Positions 6,620 through 14,638 are shown, counted from the first letter of the stretch. The stretch is 19,190 nt of DNA from DATKMP01 sp035541775 (GCA_035541775.1 DATKMP010000207.1:1-19190), one strand, 5' to 3'. Notes: generated from the letters alone by a model not told the origin. Made by a program: numbers and translations.

Positions 6620-9600
6620 TTACGATTTGCGTTTCTTGGGTACTGCCGCTACTTTGATCGTCTTAATTTCGAATGGTTTGAATTTAAGCGGAAGTTTAGA
6701 TTTTTTAACGCTGTAATCTTTTATGCCGTTTTCTAAAAGATCGCACTCCGTTGCGCGTTTTGCATCAAAACCAAATTCCAAGACTGTTTCGGTCGTTGTG
6801 CCGTGGGATTCGTACATACGTAAAACGATTTCATGTCCCTCTTCAGCTTTTTTGACTGAACTTATGATAATATTATTTTTTGAACTCACGGCCAAGCTTG
6901 GCATAGGCATATTCATGGCATGGGGCTTCGCTAAAAGAGCATTATTAAATTCATGCGCATGGTGTTGTATATTTCCATCTGCCCAAGTCCCTGGGTGTGG
7001 ATAGAGGGCATACGAAAACGAGTGATCGCCCAAATCGATGGTCGTGCTATCCGCTTTGGATGGATCGTTGGGGTTGGGTGCGTGTGGCGAGCGAAGAAGC
7101 GTTAACCGCAGCACATTATCTTTTACGTCGTATCCGTATTTACAATCATTCAAAAGACTGACGCCGCATTTTGCATCCGAAACATCTGCCCATTGTTGAG
7201 CCGGCACTTCAAACTTTGCGCGTTCGAGCGGATCCGATGATTTAGTAGGCCGTTGAATAACGCCGAACGGAATTTCATACGAAGCAAACCGCGCTTTAAC
7301 GTTGAGCGGGAAGGCGACCTTCAACAAGGTCTGTCGCTCTCTCCATTTTACATGTGTCCGGAAATCAATCCGCGGCGATTGGTGATAGAAATGTATATGT
7401 TGGCTCAAAGCCGATCCATTATCGGTTTTAAAATCTAACCGAACAGTTGCGCGTAATGGTCCTGCTTCTTCGATGCGCATTTGTTTAAAGTGCCAAAGAT
7501 CGAGTTTTAATTTGTCCACTTCGCTGGTGATGTTCCATGCTTCCCAATCCCGCGGCGCATCGCGAAAGGTCTGAAAAACATTGCCGTGTTTCCCTTTTTC
7601 GATAAGATCGCGTTTCAAGTGCCGGGCAAATAAGGAAACGATGGTTCCTTTCTGGTCGAATCGAATTTTATAAAATGGCGTTTCAATATGATGTTGTGTT
7701 ATCTTCCACGCAACGCTGACGGGGCGTAATTTTTCAGCGGAAGTTACGGTGAGAGTTTTTGTTCCGAAAGCCGGTATCTTTTCAAGATAACAGAGCAATC
7801 GCTGTTCTTCGTCGGATTGATTAATACATTGATACTCGACAGCGTTTCCCGTTTCATCGGTAATCGCAACATGTTTTGCAAATGCCGGTACCGATATTTC
7901 GATATATTCACTCCGCACCCAGCCCAGCGTGTTGAACACTACGCATGAAAATTCTTTAGAGCTTTTCTTGACGGCGGTTGCAATGCCGGCGAGCGCGGTC
8001 ATAATCAGCGTGCTCGTTGTTTTCCGAATCGCTTCGTGGTCTGTTGCGGCATCTTCATAAACGGCGGGAATGGATGTGCCTGCTATAATATGGTGAAATT
8101 GGTTGAGCAATAACCGTTTCCACGCCGCCGCGAGTTCATGCTGCGGATATTTTCGAGCAGCAGTGTTGTTGCCATAGAGCATTGCCATAGCATTGAATAA
8201 CTCTGCGTTGTGAAGAAGCGTCTCGCATTCTCGATTGTCTTTCTTGATTTTTGCATGCGTTGTGTACGTTCCGCGATGGTTTTCAAGATAGAGTTCATTG
8301 TTCCATGTCGGAACCTCTGCCGCTTGTTGTTCAAGCTGTTGGAAAAATTCTTGAACAGTCGATAGTTTCGAAGACGGAAGACCGGTGATCGTTTTTAAGA
8401 CGGAGGCGTATTCCAATTGCTCTTTTGTGATTCTGCTGCTCCCGGCATTGCCGCCGTACGTTTGAAGATTGAATGGCGCGGGCGTCTCTTCCGGCTCGGG
8501 CGATGCATGCTTTTGAAGATGGGCCGGCGAAATTGTACCCTCTAATCCGACAGGCGATTGATGCGTCAATATTTTTGTTCCATCAATGCCTTGCCACCAA
8601 AACGTTGTGTACGGAAATTTGTTCGTATCATTTTCTAAAAACTTAGACGTATAAAAATAATCGATGCCCGACTTTTTAAAAATTTGCGGAAGCGACCAGA
8701 CAAAGCCGCATGAATCCGGCAACCAAGCCACGTTGGTAGTTATGCCGAACTCGTTTTTAAAAAAGTTCTTCCCAAATAAAATTTGTCGTACAACCGATTC
8801 TCCATTGGGCAAATTTCCGTCTGCTTCAACCCAAAGGGCGCCGAGGGGTTCCCACCGTCCTTCGGCAATGCGTTGGTGAATAAGTTTATAAAGTTCGGGG
8901 TAGTGCTGCTTCGTCAGTTCGTACAGATACGGCTGGCTTTGAGCAAATTTGAATCCGGGAAACTCTTCCAGCAATCGCAAGGTCGTGGCAAATATTTTTC
9001 CGCTTTTGCGTACTGTGTCTTTGAGCGTCCACAACCACGCAGTGTCGATATGGGTGTACCCGATGAGATGCACCATACCGGCGACTGCTGTTTGGGATTC
9101 TGTTTCCAGAGTAGTTAACAAAAAACTATATGCGCGTTTGATTGCGTTGGGATATTCTTCGCTGCCCGGGCGAAAATATTTTAGATAGATCAGCGTGCGC
9201 CGGATCAATTCATGAATTTCTTTTTCTTCCTGCGTACCGTCGAACAATGTTTCTAATTTTTGTAAAATAAGTAAGGCGTTGTATAATCGGCGTGCTGTGG
9301 CATCCAATTCCGCTAATTCGGCGGATTCAAACAACGAACGGTCCTGTTTTTTGCCGCTGAAGACATCGAGTGCGAGCACAAATTTTTCGCTGGCCTTTGC
9401 TTTCTCCGTCAATAAAATTTCATTGTGGTGTTGCTCGATGCCGGCATATGGCTTTCCGTTCACATATAATAATCCGTCTTGAAAATTTAAAAGTAACACG
9501 ACGGACTTTCCGGTAAATGATTCGGGAACGGTAATCGTTTTTCGAACCCAAAATACCTTATCGCTTTTTTCCAATTGAACGGGAAATGGAATTGGCGTCC

Positions 9601-9739
9601 ACGTTTTATCATGGTAGGTCGTTGCTGCCGATTCCGGGTGGTTGCCTTCTTTGATGCGCCAATCAGAAAGAGCAAGATGCTGCGGGTAAATTGCATTTTT
9701 AACAAAAGGTAAAATTTGTTCTAAGAGATCTAGTGCCAT
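6620..9739 (-). CDS. Alpha-mannosidase, glycoside hydrolase family 38
   Basis: A 1039-residue, zinc-dependent retaining alpha-mannosidase. It has no signal peptide, so it is probably cytosolic, and it is the size of MAN2C1-type class III enzymes. An N-terminal beta-sandwich (about 40-130) precedes the GH38 barrel. GYTHIDTAWLW supplies the zinc ligands H230 and D232, VEADGNLPNGES lies at 304-315, and WLPDSCGF supplies the nucleophile D342. NQFHHIIAGTS supplies the zinc ligand H549. Beta-rich C-terminal domains follow. Oddity: the Asp that usually follows the last zinc His (FHD) is His550 here. ATG 9739 has only a weak GAGAA upstream. It is followed after 44 nt by the six-TM protein. Likely task: trimming mannose from imported or internal oligosaccharides. 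Confidence 0.93.
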   Translation of the reverse strand: MALDLLEQILPFVKNAIYPQHLALSDWRIKEGNHPESAATTYHDKTWTPIPFPVQLEKSDKVFWVRKTITVPESFTGKSVVLLLNFQDGLLYVNGKPYAGIEQHHNEILLTEKAKASEKFVLALDVFSGKKQDRSLFESAELAELDATARRLYNALLILQKLETLFDGTQEEKEIHELIRRTLIYLKYFRPGSEEYPNAIKRAYSFLLTTLETESQTAVAGMVHLIGYTHIDTAWLWTLKDTVRKSGKIFATTLRLLEEFPGFKFAQSQPYLYELTKQHYPELYKLIHQRIAEGRWEPLGALWVEADGNLPNGESVVRQILFGKNFFKNEFGITTNVAWLPDSCGFVWSLPQIFKKSGIDYFYTSKFLENDTNKFPYTTFWWQGIDGTKILTHQSPVGLEGTISPAHLQKHASPEPEETPAPFNLQTYGGNAGSSRITKEQLEYASVLKTITGLPSSKLSTVQEFFQQLEQQAAEVPTWNNELYLENHRGTYTTHAKIKKDNRECETLLHNAELFNAMAMLYGNNTAARKYPQHELAAAWKRLLLNQFHHIIAGTSIPAVYEDAATDHEAIRKTTSTLIMTALAGIATAVKKSSKEFSCVVFNTLGWVRSEYIEISVPAFAKHVAITDETGNAVEYQCINQSDEEQRLLCYLEKIPAFGTKTLTVTSAEKLRPVSVAWKITQHHIETPFYKIRFDQKGTIVSLFARHLKRDLIEKGKHGNVFQTFRDAPRDWEAWNITSEVDKLKLDLWHFKQMRIEEAGPLRATVRLDFKTDNGSALSQHIHFYHQSPRIDFRTHVKWRERQTLLKVAFPLNVKARFASYEIPFGVIQRPTKSSDPLERAKFEVPAQQWADVSDAKCGVSLLNDCKYGYDVKDNVLRLTLLRSPHAPNPNDPSKADSTTIDLGDHSFSYALYPHPGTWADGNIQHHAHEFNNALLAKPHAMNMPMPSLAVSSKNNIIISSVKKAEEGHEIVLRMYESHGTTTETVLEFGFDAKRATECDLLENGIKDYSVKKSKLPLKFKPFEIKTIKVAAVPKKRKS

Positions 9740-9883
9740 AGCGTTTTCTCAATCATGGGACAAATTAGATGGCTGAAAATAGAAATTCTTAACGAAAGGA
9801 GCAACAAAAAAATTGTACGAAATGAAAATAAATAAAAATTGATGACAGTTACCTTCCCAGATTTATGCTCAAACTATTGTATG

Positions 9884-9956
9884 TAGCCTTAACGGGATTC
9901 GAACCCGTATTTCGACCTTGAGAGGGTCACGTCCTAAACCCTTAGACGATAAGGCC
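9884..9956 (-). tRNA. tRNA-Glu (anticodon CTC)
   Basis: Minus strand: acceptor GGCCTTA/TAAGGCT (first pair G-U), D-arm with GTCTAAGGGTTTAGGAC, anticodon stem TGACC/GGTCG around loop CTCTCAA (anticodon CTC), and T-arm ACGGG-TTCGAAT-CCCGT. The discriminator is A. CCA is not encoded. It follows tRNA-Gln(CTG) by 65 nt on the same strand, so both probably come from the promoter at 10111-10139. Confidence 0.95.
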
Positions 9957-10021
9957 ATTACAGCTTGTAACGTACTGTGCTTCGAGCGTAAATGCCCGAA
10001 ATTGTATCAATTTTCAATGAT

Positions 10022-10097
10022 TGGCTGCCCCGCCAGGAATCGAACCTGGACTCTTCTGATCCAGAGTCAGACGTGTTGCCAATTACACCACAGGGCA
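10022..10097 (-). tRNA. tRNA-Gln (anticodon CTG), CCA encoded
   Basis: Minus strand: acceptor TGCCCTG/CGGGGCA, D-arm with GTGTAATTGGCAACAC, anticodon stem TCTGA/TCAGA around loop CTCTGGA (anticodon CTG), and T-arm CCAGG-TTCGATT-CCTGG. The discriminator is G, followed by a genomically encoded CCA (10022-10024), unlike the other tRNAs in this window. Confidence 0.96.
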
Positions 10098-10110
10098 ATA
10101 TAACTTTTTC

Positions 10111-10139
10111 AATATACGAAAACTGGGAATGGGAGGCAA
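10111..10139 (-). promoter_or_regulatory. Predicted promoter for tRNA-Gln(CTG)/tRNA-Glu
   Basis: Minus strand: -35 TTGCCT (10134-10139), 17-nt spacer, -10 TATATT (10111-10116). The -10 box ends 13 nt before the mature tRNA 5' end, leaving a short leader for RNase P to remove. Confidence 0.6.
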
Positions 10140-10170
10140 TAGGATAATTATTTTTTTAGAAATACGTAAC

Positions 10171-10977
10171 CTACAGCAGCCGGCTGATAATGTTGTAATA
10201 TATCGTTTGCCCGAACACATCTTGGATGCTGTTGACCACCACGCCGCCATCGTTCATGGTCATCCCTGCGTCAGGATGCGTATGGTGGAACGCATCCATA
10301 CAGGTACATTCAAGGTTGTGCAGTTGTCGCTCGAATTGGTGTTGCGCAGCTCGATGTTCTACAAACTCATCCAGGCCTTTTGCGCGAGCTTTAGCGGTCA
10401 GTTCCATCAGCCAGCCGTTCTTATACGAATCGCTGTCCAATAATCCCGACTGCATTGTGAGTAAAGGATTATACGATGTAATGGTTGCATTGAGAGGAGA
10501 ACGAACAGGAATGGTTCCAACGGTAGTAACCAACCAGCACACTGGGTCATTCTGCTTTACGATGGCAGGTACCGGCGCGAAGACAATGCTTAGAATTGGA
10601 CGGAAAAAATCTGCCGCTGCATGGTCAATGCCGAGAACATACTTATTGCCGATCGGTTTTTTTTGAATCCAAAAATGATTCCGGTGGTACCCTCGGTCAT
10701 CTGGCAACTGTTGCAGGAGGAGTCTTTCAAATTGTGATTTGACGAGATGGGTGAACAAATCTTTGGTTGTTGCGGAGTTTGCCGATGAAGGATGAGGAGA
10801 AGAAAAATAAATTTCGCTTGTTTCAGGAGCGTGATGGATTGTTCGTTGCTTGTGAAACTTGCACGACTCGCATTCCAGTTCTCGATCACAAAGTTTGAAT
10901 TCGACAACGCCGGCATCCATCCACACGCAGCGTAATTCGCCTTCAGGGACAATGGTATATGGATTCGTTGTGTTCAT
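10171..10977 (-). CDS. Cys-rich GcvH-like (lipoyl-fold) protein without lipoyl-Lys
   Basis: A 268-residue protein. It opens with CVWMDAGVVEFKLCDRE and a C-x5-C-x2-C cluster (LCDRELECESC), possibly metal-binding. A GcvH-like fold covers the middle: YHRNHFWIQ, YVLGIDHAAADFF, then SPLNATI and SYKNGWLMEL, which parallel the GcvH blocks EHEW, VGITDYA, SPVSG and PYGEGWL. The lipoylated Lys of GcvH (ESVKA) has no counterpart; that stretch reads WLVTTVGTIP, so it cannot be a normal glycine-cleavage carrier. The C-terminus has a second Cys pair (LECTC) and GMTMNDGGV, shared with the upstream neighbour. I prefer ATG 10977, because the conserved block begins soon after it; an in-frame GTG at 11016 would add 13 residues. 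Same strand as its paralogue, 117 nt downstream. Function unknown. Confidence 0.7.
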   Translation of the reverse strand: MNTTNPYTIVPEGELRCVWMDAGVVEFKLCDRELECESCKFHKQRTIHHAPETSEIYFSSPHPSSANSATTKDLFTHLVKSQFERLLLQQLPDDRGYHRNHFWIQKKPIGNKYVLGIDHAAADFFRPILSIVFAPVPAIVKQNDPVCWLVTTVGTIPVRSPLNATITSYNPLLTMQSGLLDSDSYKNGWLMELTAKARAKGLDEFVEHRAAQHQFERQLHNLECTCMDAFHHTHPDAGMTMNDGGVVVNSIQDVFGQTIYYNIISRLL

Positions 10978-11094
10978 GGCAAAATTCTTTTTCTCCAACT
11001 GCGTTCGTCTTTGCACGTTATCTTAAAAAAATCATCGTAAGTCATCCTCAGTTTGTCGAAGCATGGACACGTTGAAGGATAGCGTGACCTCAGA

Positions 11095-11751
11095 TTATTG
11101 TGCGTTCAAAAATTCTTTTTGAAATTCCTGCCATGCAGTATCTGCACAATGTTCCAATGCGCCGGAAAGCGGAACACCGCCATCCAGCATCGTGACGCCT
11201 ACCGGAGCAAGTGTTCCGGTCTGAGTTTGTACTTTGATGAAATCACGAAAGCGCGCAATTTCTTTCTTGAGCCAGTTTGCGGCGTCTTCTGCAATCGTGA
11301 GTAATTTTATTTCCGAAGAAATATTGTTCGGTGCGATCAACGTAATCCAGCCGCCGATATATGGATCGGTATTGAGCAGCTGCGGCTCGGCAAGGACGCG
11401 CTGATTTGTTTTAATAATCTTGCCGGAAACCGGCGCAGCAATCGTTAACGTTTGCGTTCCGTGATACACTGTGGCGATGGGTTCACCGCGTTTTACTTCT
11501 GTGCCGGGTGAAACAACGTTAATGTGTTCTACTCTGCCGATCACTTTTTGCGCGAAGTCATCGATACCGATGCGTGCTTCGCCGGAAAATACCATCTCTA
11601 ACCATGTGTGTGTGTTACTTATGAAATACCCTTTGGGAATTGCAAATTGCTCTGCTGTTGCAACAGTGGCATTTTGTTGAACGGTGCGTTTGCGAAAAAA
11701 TTCAATCCCGAGAACAAGAAGGATTGTAACGACAACGAGAATAGCAACCAT
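11095..11751 (-). CDS. Membrane-anchored GcvH-like protein without lipoyl-Lys
   Basis: A 218-residue protein with an N-terminal transmembrane anchor (about residues 2-18, VAILVVVTILLVLGIEF) and then a GcvH-type domain. Its blocks are HTWLEM (48-53), ARIGIDDFAQKVIGRV (59-74), PGTEVKRGEPI, APVSGKI (106-112) and NTDPYIGGWITL (127-138). These follow GcvH closely, but the lipoyl-Lys position holds T99 in YHGTQTLT, so no lipoylation is expected. The C-terminal part (about 160-218) carries GVTMLDGGV, matching the neighbour's GMTMNDGGV. ATG 11751 is preceded by AAGGAGAG at 5 nt. No gcvP, gcvT or lipoate genes are nearby. It probably works with the downstream paralogue as a membrane scaffold or redox-complex subunit (inference). 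Confidence 0.75.
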   Translation of the reverse strand: MVAILVVVTILLVLGIEFFRKRTVQQNATVATAEQFAIPKGYFISNTHTWLEMVFSGEARIGIDDFAQKVIGRVEHINVVSPGTEVKRGEPIATVYHGTQTLTIAAPVSGKIIKTNQRVLAEPQLLNTDPYIGGWITLIAPNNISSEIKLLTIAEDAANWLKKEIARFRDFIKVQTQTGTLAPVGVTMLDGGVPLSGALEHCADTAWQEFQKEFLNAQ

Positions 11752-11893
11752 GATGACTCTCCTTGAAATAAACTTTTTTATGTAATGTCATTTTTCATTT
11801 CTGCCATATTGTATTCCAAGTTATGTGCCACGATGTTTTCGATAGAAAAGGTGGAAAGGAGCAAGAATTACGAAAAAATAGCCGTTCAAATTT

Positions 11894-11921
11894 GATAATC
11901 CCAATGAGTACGGTGATTATC
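11894..11921. repeat. Inverted repeat GATAATC/GATTATC upstream of the GcvH-like gene
   Basis: A 7-bp perfect inverted repeat with arms at 11894-11900 and 11915-11921 and a 14-nt centre. It lies about 145 nt upstream of the membrane-anchored GcvH-like gene, in a 283-nt intergenic stretch that has no coding signal I can support. The arm spacing of about two helical turns would suit a dimeric operator; chance occurrence is possible. Confidence 0.3.
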
Positions 11922-11990
11922 CCAACAAGCGCGTTGAATGTTGCAACGAGAGTGCATGATTGTTGGAAGGGCAGAAAGGCGTATTCACTC

Positions 11991-12016
11991 TGCTGCCGAA
12001 GCCATCGTCGGCAGCA
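11991..12016. repeat. GC-rich hairpin downstream of ornithine carbamoyltransferase
   Basis: TGCTGCCGA and TCGGCAGCA form a 9-bp perfect stem with an 8-nt loop, 18 nt after the argF stop. No T-run follows on either strand, so it is not a standard intrinsic terminator. It may protect the 3' end of the mRNA or assist factor-dependent termination. Confidence 0.55.
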
Positions 12017-12034
12017 AAGCGAACAATTCTAAAT

Positions 12035-12982
12035 TTACCGGCTTGATTTTTTCTTTTTGCTGCCGCTGTTTTTGATGGCGTAATACAAAATTGCCTTTTG
12101 AGAATGCAGGCGGTTTTCTGCTTCATCAAACACAACCGACTGCGGCGAATCGATAACGTCGGCTGTAACTTCTTCGCCGCGATGTGCCGGCAGGCAGTGC
12201 ATAAAGATGGCGGTCGGCTTTGCGCGTTTCATCAACTCCGCATTGATCTGATATGCGCGGAACGCCTGCATTTTTGTTTCGCGTTCGGCTTCCTGTCCCA
12301 TACTGATCCACACATCCGTATAAAGAACGTCGGCATTTGTTGCGCCAGCGACAGGATCGTGTGTAAGCTCGATGATTGCACCGGTTTTTTCAGCTTCGAC
12401 CTGTGCGGTAACAAGAACCTGTGTGTCCGGTTTGTGTGTCGGCGGTGTAACGGCGGTAAAGTTCATTCCGAGTTTTGCGGCGAGCAACATGAGCGAATGG
12501 CAGACATTGTTTCCGTCGCCAATCCAGACAAACTTTCTTCCTTTAAAAGTTTTCAGATGTTCTTGAATTGTCATAAAATCGCCGATTGCCTGACAAGGAT
12601 GTTCATGATCTGTCAAAGCGTTGATGACGCAGTGAGAACCGTACTGCGCAAGCTCCACAACGTTTTGCTGTGCGTAGGTTCGGATCACGACGGCATCCAC
12701 CCAGCGTTCAAGATTTTTTGCAACATCGTAAATCGTTTCGCGCTTGCCGAGACTGATGTCTGCATTGGTAAGGTAGGTCGTGTTCATTCCCATTTGTTTG
12801 GCGCCGATCTCGAAGGTGACGTGCGTGCGCAACGATTGTTTTTCAAAAATCAATGCAACCGATTTTCCGGCAAGGGCTTTGGCAAACTTTTTCGGGTTGG
12901 CTTTCATCTGCCGGGAAATCTTTAACACTTCCAGCAATTCTTTGGTGGTCCAATCGGTGACGCTTAAAAAATCTTTCTTCAT
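12035..12982 (-). CDS. argF: Ornithine carbamoyltransferase
   Basis: Forms citrulline from ornithine and carbamoyl phosphate in arginine synthesis, or runs in reverse in the deiminase pathway; cytosolic trimer. The 315 residues carry FEKQSLRTHVTFE (carbamoyl-phosphate site; S-x-R-T kept, but the usual STRTR reads SLRTH), HPCQA (about 129-133), WIGDGNNVCHS, the ornithine loop DVWISMGQE and HCLPAHRGEEV. The SMG loop supports ornithine rather than acetylornithine as substrate. The C-terminus ends in a Lys/Ser-rich tail. Start is ATG 12982, with AAGGAGAG 6 nt upstream; a TTG one codon earlier is less likely. It lies 18 nt after the COG2403-like gene, forming an operon. No carbamate kinase or other arg genes are in view, so catabolic or anabolic use cannot be decided. 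Confidence 0.95.
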   Translation of the reverse strand: MKKDFLSVTDWTTKELLEVLKISRQMKANPKKFAKALAGKSVALIFEKQSLRTHVTFEIGAKQMGMNTTYLTNADISLGKRETIYDVAKNLERWVDAVVIRTYAQQNVVELAQYGSHCVINALTDHEHPCQAIGDFMTIQEHLKTFKGRKFVWIGDGNNVCHSLMLLAAKLGMNFTAVTPPTHKPDTQVLVTAQVEAEKTGAIIELTHDPVAGATNADVLYTDVWISMGQEAERETKMQAFRAYQINAELMKRAKPTAIFMHCLPAHRGEEVTADVIDSPQSVVFDEAENRLHSQKAILYYAIKNSGSKKKKSSR

Positions 12983-13000
12983 CAATAGCTCTCCTTCGAG

Positions 13001-14332
13001 TTATGTCAATCTGTGGTTCTTTAAAAATGTTTGCAGGATGTCATGCAAATCGGGTTTCGCAATTTCATCCAGTTCATATCGCACACGCGTGGACGGTTTA
13101 TTGATGGTGATGATGCGGCGCAAGTCGATCGGCGTACCGATAACGACTGAATCGCACTCAACACGATTAATGGTGGTTTCCAGATCTTTGATCTGTTTGC
13201 CGCCGTAGCCCATCGCAGGCAGTAATATACCAATGTGCGGATATTTTTTGAAAGTTTCAGCAAGAGAATTGACAACCCACGGCCGCGGATCGATAATTTC
13301 TTTTGCGCCGAACATGCGCGCAGCAACGACACCCGCGCCGTACGTCATTTCGCCGTGCGTCAGTGTCGGGCCGTCTTCTACCACCAGCACGCGCTTATTG
13401 CGGATAACCGATTCGTCTTCCACCGTAATCGGTGAAGCGGCTTCGATGATTGTTGCCTTCGGATTGACGGCGGCAATGTTTTTTCGAACCGTGTCAATGT
13501 TCTCACGCGCTGCTGTTTCTACTTTATTGATGATCACGACATTCGCGAGATGTAAATTGACGGCTCCGGGGTAATACGAAATTTCATGCCCCGGGCGATG
13601 CGGATCGGCAACAAGAATGGTAAGGTCGGGCTGATAGAAGGACATGTCATTATTGCCGCCGTCCCAGACAATCACATCGGCTTCTTGCTCTGCCTGCCGC
13701 AGAATCGTTTCGTAATCCACTCCGGCATAAATAATCGTGCCGTTCACGATGTGCGGTTCGTATTCTTCCATTTCTTCAACCGTGCATTCGTATGTTTTTA
13801 AATCTTCCAACGAAGAATAGCGCTGCACTTTTTGTTTCACCAAATCGCCGTACGGCATCGGATGCCGGATAGCAACGACCCGTTTTCCCGCTGCCCGCAA
13901 AATATTACACACCTTGCGCGAGGTTTGGCTTTTGCCGGAGCCGGTTCGCACGGCGACAACGGCGATCACCGGAACTTTGCTTTTCAGCATGGTGCGCTGT
14001 GCACCCTGAACTTTAAAATCCGCGCCCGCTGCCATCACCATCGCAGCTTTGCTCATCACATAATTAAACGGCACATCACTGTAGGCGAAGATCACTTCGT
14101 CGGCATGCAGTTCTTTGATCAAGCGCTGCAATTCCGATTCAGGGAAAATGGGAATGCCATCGGGATATAAAGTGCCGGCAAGTTCTTTCGGATACTTGCG
14201 CCCTTCGATGTTGGGAATTTGTGTTGCAGTGAATGCGACGACTTCATATCGGTCGTCAGCGCGGAAGACGGTATTGAAATTGTGGAAGTCCCGTCCCGCG
14301 GCGCCCATGATAATAACTCTGGTCCGTCTCAT
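13001..14332 (-). CDS. COG2403-type P-loop protein, cyclic 2,3-diphosphoglycerate synthetase-like
   Basis: A 443-residue protein. The N-terminal region MRRTRVIIMGAAGRDFHNFN looks like a Rossmann nucleotide-binding start. It is followed by a P-loop AVRTGSGKSQTSRK (about 150-163), VIWDGGNNDMSFY (a Walker B-like Asp), and VVIINKVETA, a GTPase-like NK-x-E motif. These features match the archaeal cDPG synthetase family and its many bacterial relatives annotated as GTPases. True cDPG synthesis is known from methanogens, so that exact activity is doubtful here. ATG 14332 has AAGGAG at 5 nt. It is first in an operon with ornithine carbamoyltransferase, which suggests a role in carbamoyl-phosphate or arginine metabolism (inference). 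The promoter is predicted at 14440-14468. Confidence 0.82.
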   Translation of the reverse strand: MRRTRVIIMGAAGRDFHNFNTVFRADDRYEVVAFTATQIPNIEGRKYPKELAGTLYPDGIPIFPESELQRLIKELHADEVIFAYSDVPFNYVMSKAAMVMAAGADFKVQGAQRTMLKSKVPVIAVVAVRTGSGKSQTSRKVCNILRAAGKRVVAIRHPMPYGDLVKQKVQRYSSLEDLKTYECTVEEMEEYEPHIVNGTIIYAGVDYETILRQAEQEADVIVWDGGNNDMSFYQPDLTILVADPHRPGHEISYYPGAVNLHLANVVIINKVETAARENIDTVRKNIAAVNPKATIIEAASPITVEDESVIRNKRVLVVEDGPTLTHGEMTYGAGVVAARMFGAKEIIDPRPWVVNSLAETFKKYPHIGILLPAMGYGGKQIKDLETTINRVECDSVVIGTPIDLRRIITINKPSTRVRYELDEIAKPDLHDILQTFLKNHRLT

Positions 14333-14439
14333 TGGAACTCCTTGAAACTAGTTTGTCGATCTGCCGCCGCTGCTCTTGATGGCATCAGCCGGGCAGTTTC
14401 CAAAGCGTGGTGCTTTGAATCATCAATATACGTGGCGCT

Positions 14440-14468
14440 AATATCGCAAAGGAAATTTGAGAAGTCAA
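14440..14468 (-). promoter_or_regulatory. Predicted promoter for the COG2403-like/argF operon
   Basis: Minus strand: -35 TTGACT (14463-14468), 17-nt spacer, -10 GATATT (14440-14445). This leaves a leader of about 100 nt containing a small hairpin, CAAAGC-GTGGT-GCTTTG (14401-14417). No ARG-box type operator was recognised. Confidence 0.45.
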
Positions 14469-14514
14469 TGACTCACGCGATATTCTGCGTCTAAAAAATG
14501 AAAAAAGAATTACC

Positions 14515-14543
14515 TTGATTACGGTGCAAGCAATGATTATATT
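14515..14543 (+). promoter_or_regulatory. Predicted promoter for tRNA-fMet
   Basis: TTGATT (14515-14520), 17-nt spacer, TATATT (14538-14543), ending 15 nt before the tRNA 5' end. It has the same layout as the promoters of the other tRNAs in this window. Confidence 0.65.
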
Positions 14544-14558
14544 AATATACATAATGAT

Positions 14559-14631
<73 letters not shown>

Positions 14632-14638
14632 CAAGAAT

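Noticed and set aside
10171..11751. Glycine cleavage H proteins
   Set aside because: Both lack the lipoyl-lysine and carry extra domains, and no gcvT, gcvP or lipoate enzyme gene is near.
12098..12925. Long plus-strand open frame opposite argF
   Set aside because: It is antisense to a clear ornithine carbamoyltransferase, shows no family pattern, and has a Cys/Phe/Arg-heavy composition typical of a shadow frame.
13001..14332. A genuine cyclic 2,3-diphosphoglycerate synthetase
   Set aside because: Family resemblance is good, but that product is known from methanogens, and the argF linkage suggests a different role; the call is kept at family level.
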